From: Treponema sp.
GTDB lineage: Bacteria > Spirochaetota > Spirochaetia > Treponematales > Treponemataceae
DNA length: 64,000 nucleotides
Direction: 5' to 3'
NCBI GenBank assembly: GCA_016296205.1
Contig: JAEDJS010000002.1
Location: 1-64,000 of the forward strand
The translations under genes were made by a program, and so were the position numbers. Under the pieces are notes generated by a model that saw only the letters and a program-made list of their open reading frames with translations, did no database searches and was not told the DNA's origin. Of the stretch, positions 7,362 through 16,374 are shown one piece after another; positions within the stretch are counted from its first letter, which is position 1; each line of letters begins with the position of its first letter.

Positions 7362-10300
7362 ATGAAAAACTTTTTTCTATTTTGTTTATTAATTCCTATC
7401 ACAATTATTATTTCAACTGGTTGTCAGACTAAAACAATTATTCAGCCAGTTGAAGTAGAAAAAGAAGTTCCTGTTGAAGTTTTACCTTTATCAAGAGTTT
7501 CTGATATTGTAATTGTCGGCGCAACTGAATCGGCAATTATCAACTGGTCTAACCCAAGTGCCAAAAGTTTTGGTGGAATTCAAGTTGATTTTTCTTTGGG
7601 AACAACAAGCCTGGAAGGTTTTCCAGTAAAATTCGGAACCAACGAAAATGCCTGTTCAATTACTGGTCTTTCTGCAAAAACAGATTATATTTATAAAATC
7701 ACTGTTCTTGATGCAGATGGAAACCCAACAGAATTTGTAACAACTGGAATTTTCACAACTCCAGAAACCAAAGAACAAATTTCCCAGGGCACACCAGATA
7801 TTCCAGAAATTACAATCCCAGTTACCGATACAACTCCGCCGGCTCCTGTTCAAAACTTTGTTGCAGATGCAGCAGACGGTGCTGTTATTTTAACTTGGAC
7901 AAATCCAGATGATGCAGATTTCTATGGTGTTAAAATCACAGCAAAACCTGCTCAGGGGCCTTTTGAAAAACCAATAATTCTTTTGAACCAAAGCACATCA
8001 TTTAAAGCCGGCGGACTTACCAACGGTACAAGTTATACTTTCAAAATCACAACTTTGGATAAATCCCTTAACGAAAATAAAGATCCAGAAGTTGATTCAG
8101 CAACTCCTTTTTCAAATCCAGAAATTTCAGAAGAAGATTCAACTCCACCGGCACAAGTTTCAAATCTTTCTGCAACATGTGGTGAAGGAAGTGCAATTCT
8201 TACCTGGGAAAATCCTTCAGACCCGGATTTCTTTGGAGTTGAAATTTCTGCAATTCCAGCTGCAGGTTCACTAAAACTTCCTGTTATTCTTAAAGGTCAG
8301 AATGCATCAACTTTTGTAGCAAATTTGCCCACCAATTCTTATTCATTTACTGTTAAAACTCTGGACAATAATTTTAATGAAAGTTCAGCACAAATTTGCT
8401 CTGGCAGCGTAGAATTGTCTTCCTCCAGCAGCGTAATAACTCCTGGCAACCCCGTTAATTTAACTGCAGAAGGAAAAAATGAAAGCGTCATTCTTAACTG
8501 GACAAATCCAGAAGGCGAATTCTGGGGAATTTTAATCAGTGCAAAAATTTCTTTACTTAACACAGTTGAAAATCCAAAATTAGGAGCTCTTAGCAGACCG
8601 ATTGCAATTAAAGGCTCTCCAGTTACATATACTGTTTTTGGGCTTACAAACGATGCTAAATATGATTTTACAGTCCAGGCAATCAACGTGCCTTACGAAA
8701 TTTCCGGGGGTTCAACAATTACAACGAGTCCTGTCAGTTCTGCAGATGTTACTCCACCGTCAAAAGTCAATGATATTTCGTTTGTTCAGGCAGATTCAAA
8801 AATCGAACTGTCATGGGACGAACCGGAAGATGCAGATTATTACGGTCAGTTAATTTCTTGTAGTCCAGCAGAAGGAACTTTATCTAATCCTGTAATTGTT
8901 TTCAAAGGCACAACCAGTTTTATTGCCAGTGAACTTACTAATGGAAAAGAATATACATTTACATTAGTTTCTCTCGACCAGAATCTTAACCAAAGCGGAG
9001 AACGTACAAAACACTCAACTCCAATTGATATGAGCGACCACACTCCTCCAGCAGAAGTTACAAACTTTAATATTTCAACTGCAGATTCAAAACTCACACT
9101 TAACTGGATAAATCCAGAAGATTCTGATTTCTATGGAGTTCAAATCACAGCTACTTCCAGTGCAAACTTGGGAAGCCTTGCCGCACCAGTAATTCTTCAC
9201 AAAGAAATCACTACTTACACAGCTTATGGACTTACTAACGGTGCAGAGTATTCATTTAAAATTTCTACATTAGACAACAGTCTTAATTTCTCAACTGGAA
9301 TTACTAATTCTTCTATTCCAGTAGCAGACATAGCAGACACAACTCCACCGGCACAAGTTTCTGATTTTACAGCTTCAAGCAAAAATTGTGCTGCTAAACT
9401 TACTTGGACAGATCCTGCCGACAGCGACCTTTATGCACTTGAAATTTCATATACTCCAACAGTTTCTGGAAGATCAGTTTTGTTCACTCCAAATTCAACA
9501 ATCCGCACACCAAGCAGTCAACCAGACCGTTTTAACTACTGCACAATTGCCGATCTTACTAACGGAACTGAATATACATTTACAATTACTGCTTTAGACA
9601 CAAGCGGAAACCGTTCACCAGTTGCAACAACAAAAGCAACTCCTAAAGCCGGAATTATGGAAATCAACTTTGACTACTATAATGATAATCTTGCAAAAGA
9701 TCAGGTAAAGACCACAAGCGATGTCTTTATCACAGTTGAATTTGATACTGTTGATTCAATTACATCTGCAAAATTTATCAAAGGAACAGAAGATAATGCC
9801 GCAAAAGTATTGTCAGATGAAGATGCAGTAATTATTTCTGTAAAAGCTAACAAAGCAACCTTCAGAGTTACAGACAATGGAAATTACACTGTTGCCGCAA
9901 TCGACAAAGCCGGTCGCCGTGAATGTGCAACTTTCGCTATTTCCAACATTGACCGCATTGCTCCAGCAAACGTTACAAACCTTACTGCAAAATACAGACG
10001 TTATCAGAAAAAAATCATAACTGAATGGAAAGATCCAGAAGACGAAGATTACGTTGGCTCTGAATTACAATTATACAAAAAGGTCAACAACAATCTCGTT
10101 AAAGTTAACGAAAATCCTGTATTCATTGAAAAAGGAATTCAATCTTATGAATTTACCGACATCGATGAAGTTTACACTACTTATGTTCTTAAAGTACAGG
10201 CAAAAGATGATTTGAACAATAAAGAAGGCCATTCAGAAACTAGTTTGTACTCATGGAAAGGTCCGCTTTATATCGGAACCGACGGATATATTCACTATCA

Positions 10301-11411
10301 GCCAGCAGATCAGAACGATGATGGTTCATTTACCGAAGGCGAAGACATTAAGCTGGAATACACAAACTTTGTTGATATTACAGGACAACTTGTAAATGTT
10401 GCGGCTGAAGGCTATGGCAGTGTTTTCAGTACTGCAAATAAAAATCCTGTTACAGTTAACGACTTTAGACTTGCTTCAAGCGAAACAACAGCACAGTTCT
10501 GGTCTTATGTAATCGTTTGGGCAGAGCAGAACGGTTATAAACTTAACACAGACGTTGATTTTAAAGAATACTGTACACCTAACTTAGGAATAACCAAATC
10601 CTACCTTGGTGCGGGATCTTACAGTAATACTTACACTCCTGCTATTTCTGGAACTGCAATAAGTCGAACTAAATTTAATTCATATACAGAACCTGTTTCT
10701 AATTTAAGATACCGTGATATTATTGTATGGCTCAACGCATTAAGCGAAGCTGTAGGACTCACTCCAGTTTATTATTCAGATCCGGAATATACTAATCCAA
10801 TCAGAACAAGTTATATTACCCCGGACGATGCAACTAATAACACAGGACTAAGTGATAGTTCTGCAAATTATGGTTCAACTGATGCACCGTACATATATTC
10901 AACTGCTTCTGGAAATACTGATACAAAAAATTGTACAGCCAGCGGATTCCGTCTTCCAACTCCAGAAGAATGGGAATTTGCTGCAAGAGAAGGTAACTGC
11001 AATACAGCTCGATGGAAATACAAATACAGCGGTTCTCCAGACAATTCAACTACAGTCTTTAATCCTCTTGACTGTAGAACTGGTCCTAGTCCAAATAATT
11101 ACTCCTACTCTTTGTCGCAATATGTATCAAAAGTAAATACGCTGTCTCCAAATCGTCTTGGACTTTACGACATGACAGGAAATATCCAGGAACTCTGCAG
11201 CGATTTTAGTGCCCGTGGAGGAAACTTTGCAGCTAAAGATACGTATTGTTATATATATACAACCGGCGTTAATGTAACTTTCACATCAATGGATGATACA
11301 TATACCCGTGATACTTATTACGCTAAATCTCCAATTGATCGCTCCAGTCTTGTTGGATTCCGTATTGCCAGAAATGCAGATTCACAGTGCGCTCCTTATA
11401 TAGCACAATAA
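7362..11411 (+). CDS. lipoprotein with fibronectin type III repeats and a C-terminal SUMF/FGE-like domain
   Basis: A 1,349-residue exported lipoprotein. The signal peptide ends in the lipobox ISTGC, so it should be anchored to a membrane at Cys. About eight fibronectin type III repeats follow, most beginning TPPAxVxN and carrying a TWxNP or NWxNP strand (near residues 48, 160, 265, 365, 465, 565, 670 and 870). One Ig-like segment lies before the last repeat. From about 1,040 on there is a formylglycine-generating-enzyme-like fold (FRLPTPEEWEFAAREG, GLYDMTGNIQELC, RGGNF, VGFRIAR). The canonical EWC of this fold is changed to ELC, so it is probably a binding rather than catalytic domain. An upstream TTG at 7359 is possible, but the ATG at 7362 fits AGAGG better. 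Confidence 0.8.
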   Translation: MKNFFLFCLLIPITIIISTGCQTKTIIQPVEVEKEVPVEVLPLSRVSDIVIVGATESAIINWSNPSAKSFGGIQVDFSLGTTSLEGFPVKFGTNENACSITGLSAKTDYIYKITVLDADGNPTEFVTTGIFTTPETKEQISQGTPDIPEITIPVTDTTPPAPVQNFVADAADGAVILTWTNPDDADFYGVKITAKPAQGPFEKPIILLNQSTSFKAGGLTNGTSYTFKITTLDKSLNENKDPEVDSATPFSNPEISEEDSTPPAQVSNLSATCGEGSAILTWENPSDPDFFGVEISAIPAAGSLKLPVILKGQNASTFVANLPTNSYSFTVKTLDNNFNESSAQICSGSVELSSSSSVITPGNPVNLTAEGKNESVILNWTNPEGEFWGILISAKISLLNTVENPKLGALSRPIAIKGSPVTYTVFGLTNDAKYDFTVQAINVPYEISGGSTITTSPVSSADVTPPSKVNDISFVQADSKIELSWDEPEDADYYGQLISCSPAEGTLSNPVIVFKGTTSFIASELTNGKEYTFTLVSLDQNLNQSGERTKHSTPIDMSDHTPPAEVTNFNISTADSKLTLNWINPEDSDFYGVQITATSSANLGSLAAPVILHKEITTYTAYGLTNGAEYSFKISTLDNSLNFSTGITNSSIPVADIADTTPPAQVSDFTASSKNCAAKLTWTDPADSDLYALEISYTPTVSGRSVLFTPNSTIRTPSSQPDRFNYCTIADLTNGTEYTFTITALDTSGNRSPVATTKATPKAGIMEINFDYYNDNLAKDQVKTTSDVFITVEFDTVDSITSAKFIKGTEDNAAKVLSDEDAVIISVKANKATFRVTDNGNYTVAAIDKAGRRECATFAISNIDRIAPANVTNLTAKYRRYQKKIITEWKDPEDEDYVGSELQLYKKVNNNLVKVNENPVFIEKGIQSYEFTDIDEVYTTYVLKVQAKDDLNNKEGHSETSLYSWKGPLYIGTDGYIHYQPADQNDDGSFTEGEDIKLEYTNFVDITGQLVNVAAEGYGSVFSTANKNPVTVNDFRLASSETTAQFWSYVIVWAEQNGYKLNTDVDFKEYCTPNLGITKSYLGAGSYSNTYTPAISGTAISRTKFNSYTEPVSNLRYRDIIVWLNALSEAVGLTPVYYSDPEYTNPIRTSYITPDDATNNTGLSDSSANYGSTDAPYIYSTASGNTDTKNCTASGFRLPTPEEWEFAAREGNCNTARWKYKYSGSPDNSTTVFNPLDCRTGPSPNNYSYSLSQYVSKVNTLSPNRLGLYDMTGNIQELCSDFSARGGNFAAKDTYCYIYTTGVNVTFTSMDDTYTRDTYYAKSPIDRSSLVGFRIARNADSQCAPYIAQ

Positions 11412-11430
11412 TTTGTAATTTCTAATATCA

Positions 11431-11467
11431 GGGGAATCAATTTTAATAATTGGTTCTCCTTTTTTTT
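11431..11467 (+). terminator. terminator after the fibronectin lipoprotein gene
   Basis: GGGGAATCAATT (11431-11442) pairs with AATTGGTTCTCC (11448-11459) over 12 bases with two G-U pairs, followed by eight T. Confidence 0.85.
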
Positions 11468-11493
11468 ATTTTATTGTGATATAATTTAATATT

Positions 11494-12270
11494 ATGAAAA
11501 CTTTACAAAAAATTCTATTTATTTTTATTCTCTTGATTTCTTCAACAGCTTTTGCAGAAACAAAAACATTTTACGTTACAAGACATGGCCAGCGGGGAGA
11601 TCCAAAATATCAAAAAAAATTCAAAATGTGCGATGAAGATGCACTTATGCCCAACGGAGAAGAACAGGCCACCAGATTGGGAAAATATTTGAATGAATTA
11701 AATTTTAATGGCACAATTTTTGTCTCACCATATTACCGCACATTGCAGACTGCCACCTTTGCTGCCAGCCAGATGAACCCAAACCTGCCAATGATTCTTG
11801 AACCAGGAATACAGGAAGTTGTAGGAGTTAAAGACAACTCCGGAAAAGTAGGAAAAAACAAAAAATGTATAGGCAAAAAAGAAATTAAACAGAATTTCCC
11901 AAAAGTAAAAATCCCATTTGGAACAAAATTTCCGTGGCGTTTATCCAACGAAAAACAGGCTCAATGTGACCAGAGAGTTGGAGAGCTCATTGACACACTT
12001 CTAGAAAGAAAAAACACTGGCGACATCTTTTTAGTTGGTCACGGAGGAGTTATGAACTCAGTAGTAAGAGAGATGAACAAACGGGGCGCAAATTTCCAAA
12101 AGCCTATAACCGTTTACAACTGTTGTTTGTATGAATTCACTTTTGATACAGACACAAAACAAGTAATCAGTTCCAAAGACCACACACTTGAATATCTCCC
12201 CGATGAATTAATCACCGACAACCTGGCATACATGATTTTTCTTCCACATAGAGATGGCCAACGATATTAA
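11494..12270 (+). CDS. exported histidine phosphatase family protein
   Basis: A 258-residue protein of the histidine phosphatase (phosphoglycerate mutase-like) superfamily. A cleavable signal peptide is visible (SSTAFAE), so it should act outside the cytoplasm. The catalytic RHG motif is in VTRHGQRGD near residue 29, where the His is phosphorylated. The second catalytic His is in VGHGGVMNS near residue 183. The middle region has FVSPYYRTLQTA, the conserved second-arginine block. The substrate cannot be read from sequence; phosphate scavenging is one possibility. The gene stands alone between two terminators. Confidence 0.85.
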   Translation: MKTLQKILFIFILLISSTAFAETKTFYVTRHGQRGDPKYQKKFKMCDEDALMPNGEEQATRLGKYLNELNFNGTIFVSPYYRTLQTATFAASQMNPNLPMILEPGIQEVVGVKDNSGKVGKNKKCIGKKEIKQNFPKVKIPFGTKFPWRLSNEKQAQCDQRVGELIDTLLERKNTGDIFLVGHGGVMNSVVREMNKRGANFQKPITVYNCCLYEFTFDTDTKQVISSKDHTLEYLPDELITDNLAYMIFLPHRDGQRY

Positions 12271-12288
12271 AACGATATAAAATTCGGA

Positions 12289-12331
12289 AGGCAATCAACA
12301 AGTTTTAATTACAAGTTGATTGCCTGATTTT
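12289..12331. terminator. strong hairpin between convergent genes
   Basis: AGGCAATCAAC (12289-12299) pairs perfectly with GTTGATTGCCT (12315-12325). On the plus strand GATTTTTTG follows. It separates the histidine phosphatase gene from the convergent XRE regulator gene and may serve both, although the T run is better on the plus side. Confidence 0.8.
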
Positions 12332-12347
12332 TTGTCTTACAAACAAA

Positions 12348-12647
12348 TTACGCAGAAAGAAGTTCATTTTTTGTAACTCCACTCACTTCAATCTCTACCT
12401 GTGTTTTTACAATCAGCGTGTCCAGACTTATGTCGAACAGTTGTGCAAGAACCAAAAGATTGTCGATGGACGGCAAATTTTTTCCGCTCTCCCAGTTGTA
12501 AATGGACTGTGGATTTTCCATTCCAAAAACACACTGCAAAGTGCGAACGGACAACTTTCTGAATTTTCTCAACGATTTAATTTTCTGACCAGTTTGAACC
12601 ATATCAATAATCGGTCTTGTAATAACAATCTTATTACAATTATTCAT
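12348..12647 (-). CDS. XRE/Cro-type helix-turn-helix regulator
   Basis: A 99-residue DNA-binding protein. The helix-turn-helix spans about residues 19-75: KIKSLRKFRKLSVRTLQCVF, then the recognition part ENPQSIYNWESGKNLPSIDNLLVLAQLFDISLDTL, typical of Cro/CI-like proteins. There is no extra sensory domain. The start has AAGGA seven bases upstream. A possible 24-codon ORF with its own ribosome site and promoter lies upstream in the same transcript. The target is unknown; autoregulation would be usual. Confidence 0.8.
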   Translation of the reverse strand: MNNCNKIVITRPIIDMVQTGQKIKSLRKFRKLSVRTLQCVFGMENPQSIYNWESGKNLPSIDNLLVLAQLFDISLDTLIVKTQVEIEVSGVTKNELLSA

Positions 12648-12711
12648 TTTTTTCCTTAGCTTTCTAGCCTCAATTATGAGCGATGGGAAGCCAAGTACTA
12701 CAAAACAGATA

Positions 12712-12786
12712 CTAAAAGCTTCTCAAAGAATTAAATGTGCCGCAGTTAGAGGTTGCAGCATTGGCAATATAATAATTGTCTCGCAT
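12712..12786 (-). CDS. possible short ORF (24 codons) ahead of the XRE regulator
   Basis: ATG at 12786 opens a 24-codon frame (MRDNYYIANAATSNCG...) ending at TAG 12714-12712. AAAGGA lies about nine bases upstream of the ATG. A promoter fits further upstream. It could be a leader peptide or small signalling peptide for the XRE regulator, or chance. No family is recognised. Confidence 0.3.
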   Translation of the reverse strand: MRDNYYIANAATSNCGTFNSLRSF

Positions 12787-12821
12787 TCTTTTCTATCCTT
12801 TCTGGGTGAAATTATATTATT

Positions 12822-12850
12822 AATATAACAAATTTAAATTGATTTGTCAT
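12822..12850 (-). promoter_or_regulatory. promoter of the short ORF and XRE gene
   Basis: On the minus strand ATGACA (12850-12845), 17 bases, TATATT (12827-12822). The transcript would begin near 12815 and run through the short ORF into the XRE gene. Confidence 0.45.
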
Positions 12851-12868
12851 TAAAGTTGAACTTTAAAT

Positions 12869-13588
12869 TTAATTATCAATATATGATTTTAACTGCTCAG
12901 AATAAACTCCCGGATTGGAATACATTATGAGCGGTTCCAGAATTTTTAAATCCTGTTTAACATTTTTACGGGCCTCTATCATTACCATTGTTGGACTTTT
13001 ATCTGCAAAAGGATAAATTAACTGCAAACGTTTTACTACAAGTTTAAACTTTGAACAAAGTGCAAAAATTTCCCCCAGTCGATTGGGCCTGTGAATCATA
13101 AAAAATTTTCCATTTGGTTTTAATAAAAAATTTGCGGCACTTACAACATCTTCCAACTTGCAGAGAATTTCTGTGCGGGCAATTGATTTTGAATCTTTAG
13201 GACTTGCTTCCCCTTGATTTAAAGTCATATACGGCGGATTTGAAACAACAACATCTGCAGCATTTTTATTGAACCTTTTGCCAACATTTTTAATATCACA
13301 TTCCACCACGTTGATTTTGTTTTCAAGACCATTAAGTTCAACACTTCGGCGTGCCATATCAACACTTTGCACCTGGACTTCCAAAGCAGTAAAATGTTTA
13401 GCTTTTGTTGTATGGCTCATCACCAGTGGAATTACACCAGTGCCAGTTCCCAAATCAAAAACTTCATCATTAAGGCGGGCAGTAGCAAATTTTGATATCA
13501 GTAAAGAATCAATTCCAAAACAAAATTTATCCTTATCCTGAATAATTTTGCAATTTCCCTGAATAAGCTCATCAACTTTCTCAGACAT
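12869..13588 (-). CDS. TrmN6/YfiC-type tRNA1(Val) adenine-N6 methyltransferase
   Basis: A class I SAM-dependent methyltransferase of 239 residues. The SAM-binding loop is FDLGTGTGVIPLVMSH near residue 46. The catalytic NPPY motif (VSNPPYMT) is near residue 118, the signature of amino-group methyltransferases acting on adenine. The arrangement, including the GEASPKDSKSIARTE segment after NPPY, is that of the YfiC/TrmN6 family, which modifies A37 of tRNA1(Val) in E. coli. The start is preceded by AAGGTG. The gene is alone on its strand here. Substrate specificity is inferred from the family. Confidence 0.8.
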   Translation of the reverse strand: MSEKVDELIQGNCKIIQDKDKFCFGIDSLLISKFATARLNDEVFDLGTGTGVIPLVMSHTTKAKHFTALEVQVQSVDMARRSVELNGLENKINVVECDIKNVGKRFNKNAADVVVSNPPYMTLNQGEASPKDSKSIARTEILCKLEDVVSAANFLLKPNGKFFMIHRPNRLGEIFALCSKFKLVVKRLQLIYPFADKSPTMVMIEARKNVKQDLKILEPLIMYSNPGVYSEQLKSYIDN

Positions 13589-13755
13589 TTTACACCTTAT
13601 CCTTAATTATAAATCAATTTTGAATTTTTGTATCCCATTTTCTTATTGACATATTTTTTTTACAAGTCAATTTTACGATTTGATTCAAGACTGCATACTT
13701 GCCATGAGAAGCCAGCACCAGATTTGCGACCGCTAAATTCTTAAATCTTACATAA

Positions 13756-14094
13756 TTATCCTAATCTTGCCTGAGTCAGTGGTTTATCCCAGAAAATTTT
13801 TCCATTCACTGACTCAGCTAACTCATCAATCATTTCTTGCAATTTTTCTATATAAGCCTGTTCTTTTTTCTTAGACCGTCTGCCAGTTCCTTCATATAAA
13901 ATTTTACTGTAATAAGCATCATAAGGAACCCTAAAATCCTGGGGATTTTCATAAGGCATAAAAGTAACAGCTGCCGTGTATTTTATCTTCCCCGCCTCTG
14001 AATCAGAAATCAACATTACAGAAGCACCTCGTCTTACAGATCCATTAATTTCCAAATTTGCTTCATAATATCTCTGGTAAACATTAATAATCAT
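13756..14094 (-). CDS. hypothetical protein, 112 residues
   Basis: No family is recognised. The protein begins MIINVYQRYYEANLEINGSV, has a central segment rich in aromatic residues (TAAVTFMPYENPQDFRVPYDAYY) and then a basic, helical stretch (RRSKKKEQAYIEKLQEMIDELAESV). There is no signal peptide or membrane segment. The start is well supported by GGAGGG eight bases upstream. Near its 3' end the coding DNA contains a perfect 11-base inverted repeat (13771-13781 with 13807-13817). It may be an accessory gene together with its neighbours. Confidence 0.6.
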   Translation of the reverse strand: MIINVYQRYYEANLEINGSVRRGASVMLISDSEAGKIKYTAAVTFMPYENPQDFRVPYDAYYSKILYEGTGRRSKKKEQAYIEKLQEMIDELAESVNGKIFWDKPLTQARLG

Positions 14095-14220
14095 ATCTTT
14101 TCCCTCCAGGAAGAATCTTTAATAATTTTATCAATAATTTCTGTATAAAAATGCTTAACTGTTAAAAAGAAAGAAACCAATAAAATGTTATAACAAAGTG
14201 AAAATCTTAAGAAATCAAAA

Positions 14221-15603
14221 TTATTTCTTTATTTTAAAAACAGATTTTGGAGAATTTTTACTTCCTTCTCTGAATATTTTTCCGGATTCAATTAAAGGAT
14301 TTATTACTTCTTCAAGAAAACGACTCCTACTTTTATATCTTGTTACCGACTGTAATTCTTTTATAGATTTTGGTCCATCTATTAAAAGAGTTAATACTTT
14401 ATCTATATCAGAAAGTTGGGTAATTTCTACCTCATTTTCATACAATCTATCAAAAAGCCTTAAATTAAGAAATCCTGGATATATCATTACACATGGCTGT
14501 TTTTCTAAAGGAGATGTATTATAACTTTCTAGCATTGTCTGAAATCCAGTTCCTCCTCGTTCCATTAAATTTGCAACATCAAGACAAGCTGATATTATTG
14601 TATTTCTTCTAATCGAAGGAATAGATCCTGCAGGATACTCTTTATAGTCTTTTGGTAAAAGCCATGAACCAGGCGAAATTATATCAATTCTATCAGAATA
14701 AATATCTACATCTATTTGAGTTCCATTGATTGAATAATCGCGATGTGCAATAGCGTTTACCATTGCTTCCCTTATTGCTTCTTTCGGATAAGATCTAACC
14801 TCTTCCCTTCCCCCATTTTGTGTTTTTTTCCAACCTGTTTTTGTATTTCGTTCAATAAAATTGAGTGCATATCTCAAACATTTTGAAAGAGGACCTTTTA
14901 TCCTTTCAGTATCAAGAACGGTACCAGTTTTAGATTTGCCATTCCAAAGACGACAACAAATAAGACTATCGTCCCCTGTATAATCATCTTTAAACATAAG
15001 AAAACCTGTTTTTACGTATTCATCTTTTGAAAGAATTTCTTCATTTTGAAGTTGCTTAATGGAAGGATATGTTTTGTCATTTCTGAACTCTTTACATAAA
15101 TTTAAATAGTCGGTCCATTCAGATTCATTATATTTTATTTCTGATGTTTCATTATCCACTCCAAACTTTCGTTTTGAAAGCGATATAATATCTTCTGGAG
15201 TCGCAGGTGTAGAATTTCCATCACCCTTTACATATACAACCTCATTAAAATCGCCATCTCTATATCTTACAACTGAATCAGAACTTGCAACCTTTACTCC
15301 AAGTACAAAATGTTCTGCAGCCTCATCTACACTTCGAATTGTGAAAGATATTTTTGCATGTGGAAAAATATGTCGGTCATTTATCACTGAAATCAAATTT
15401 TTAGTCTTATCTATTTCATCCAAAGTAAGCCCAAATACATCCCTATTATCAGAAACACCAACAAAAATATATCCCCCTTCACCATTAGCAAAGGCGACAA
15501 TTGATTTTGCCCATTTAACAGGTTTATCAGAATTCAAGATTGCTTTAAATTCATACTTTGTATTTTCTAATAAAATATCTGAATATAGCTCGTTAATTTT
15601 CAT
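14221..15603 (-). CDS. AlbA_2/HATPase_c_4 (RecG-like) putative transcriptional regulator
   Basis: A 460-residue protein of the Schlafen-like AlbA_2 group often annotated as ATP-dependent helicase or transcriptional regulator. The AlbA_2 domain covers about residues 12-125, with LLENTKYEFKAI and FANGEGGYIFVGVSD. A GHKL-type ATPase-like region near 285-395 carries REAMVNAIAHRDYSINGTQ. The last 60 residues look like a winged helix (DKVLTLLIDGPKSIKELQSV). The start has GAGGG upstream, and TATAAT with five TTGCC iterons precedes it. Such genes occur in accessory islands; some relatives act in defence, but here no partner is visible. Function inferred only at family level. Confidence 0.8.
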   Translation of the reverse strand: MKINELYSDILLENTKYEFKAILNSDKPVKWAKSIVAFANGEGGYIFVGVSDNRDVFGLTLDEIDKTKNLISVINDRHIFPHAKISFTIRSVDEAAEHFVLGVKVASSDSVVRYRDGDFNEVVYVKGDGNSTPATPEDIISLSKRKFGVDNETSEIKYNESEWTDYLNLCKEFRNDKTYPSIKQLQNEEILSKDEYVKTGFLMFKDDYTGDDSLICCRLWNGKSKTGTVLDTERIKGPLSKCLRYALNFIERNTKTGWKKTQNGGREEVRSYPKEAIREAMVNAIAHRDYSINGTQIDVDIYSDRIDIISPGSWLLPKDYKEYPAGSIPSIRRNTIISACLDVANLMERGGTGFQTMLESYNTSPLEKQPCVMIYPGFLNLRLFDRLYENEVEITQLSDIDKVLTLLIDGPKSIKELQSVTRYKSRSRFLEEVINPLIESGKIFREGSKNSPKSVFKIKK

Positions 15604-15620
15604 TTTTTTCCCTCAGATTC

Positions 15621-15679
15621 ATTATAACATACTTTGCCGAACATTGCCAGACATTGCCAAAGTTTGCCATAACATTGCC
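15621..15679 (-). promoter_or_regulatory. five phased TTGCC iterons next to the AlbA_2 gene promoter
   Basis: TTGCC occurs at 15634, 15644, 15654, 15664 and 15675, spaced 10, 10, 10 and 11 bases, so all face the same side of the helix. On the minus strand the -10 TATAAT (15626-15621) lies directly downstream, and the -35 position falls on the second iteron. This looks like an operator array for the AlbA_2 gene. The binding protein is unknown and could be the gene product itself. The rest of 15680-15895 shows nothing else clear. Confidence 0.55.
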
Positions 15680-15895
15680 ACTTTTTTCAGGTTCATATAG
15701 CATTTTTGCACATCCAAAAACATAGGCTAAAACTATGCTAAATCGCAATTTACTTAAATTGAAACGCGATACTATTTTAAGAAACTTGCTTAACAACCAT
15801 ATCAACATAGTTGAATAAAGAACTTGAACGAACAAAATGAGCCCAATACTACATGAATTTGTAGGTCTAAATCCTTCTATTTTGGTGGAGCTATT

Positions 15896-16153
15896 CTAAA
15901 TCAAATCTTCCAACGAGTTAACAAGAACTTCTTCAATCAACACTCTACCATTCGAATCTTTTATCGCTCGTCTTCTATTGATGAACGGTTCACTTTTCCT
16001 TTTTGATTTTAAATCTTTGTGTATTTCTTTTAATTCATGCATAATTTCTTCGTGACGCAATTCTTCATTATATTCCCGGGACTCCCAATCTTTTGCTCTT
16101 GCCCAATCCGACATTGCCGAACACAATAAAATCACCACAATCAAACTAACCAT
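15896..16153 (-). CDS. small membrane-anchored protein with a charged helical tail
   Basis: An 85-residue protein of unknown function. The first 16 residues (MVSLIVVILLCSAMSD) form one hydrophobic segment, then a highly charged helix (ESREYNEELRHEEIMHELKEIHKDLKSKRK) that could be a coiled coil. The ATG at 16153 is preferred over the GTG at 16159 because AGGGGG lies seven bases before the ATG and only one before the GTG. It stands upstream of the AlbA_2 gene on the same strand, 290 bases away. No family recognised. Confidence 0.55.
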   Translation of the reverse strand: MVSLIVVILLCSAMSDWARAKDWESREYNEELRHEEIMHELKEIHKDLKSKRKSEPFINRRRAIKDSNGRVLIEEVLVNSLEDLI

Positions 16154-16334
16154 AAACACGCCCCCTATTTTAATTCAAAAATCAACTTTTAATCTTTTTT
16201 TGAATAATATAACAGCTGGCTTTTAAATTTCCAGTTTTTTTATAAAATTCTTTGCAAACCCCCAAACTCCCTGGTCGGTCGGCGTTCACTCCTCTTCAAG
16301 TCTTGCACTGTCAAAAATTCAAATTCCCTTTAAA

Positions 16335-16371
16335 ACAAAAAAAAGGCACCTGTTAAAAAAACAGATGCCTT
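16335..16371 (-). terminator. terminator of the initiator tRNA gene
   Basis: On the minus strand AAGGCATCTGTT (16371-16360) pairs with AACAGGTGCCTT (16354-16343) over 12 bases with one G-U, loop of five, then eight T. It begins four bases after the tRNA 3' end. Confidence 0.9.
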
Positions 16372-16374
16372 CTA

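Noticed and set aside
12289..12331. Riboswitch or attenuator before the XRE gene
   Set aside because: The hairpin lies downstream of both convergent genes and is simply a terminator.
15593..15835. 80-codon minus-strand ORF upstream of the AlbA_2 gene
   Set aside because: It overlaps the AlbA_2 start, its C-terminal part only translates the TTGCC iterons, and it has no ribosome site.
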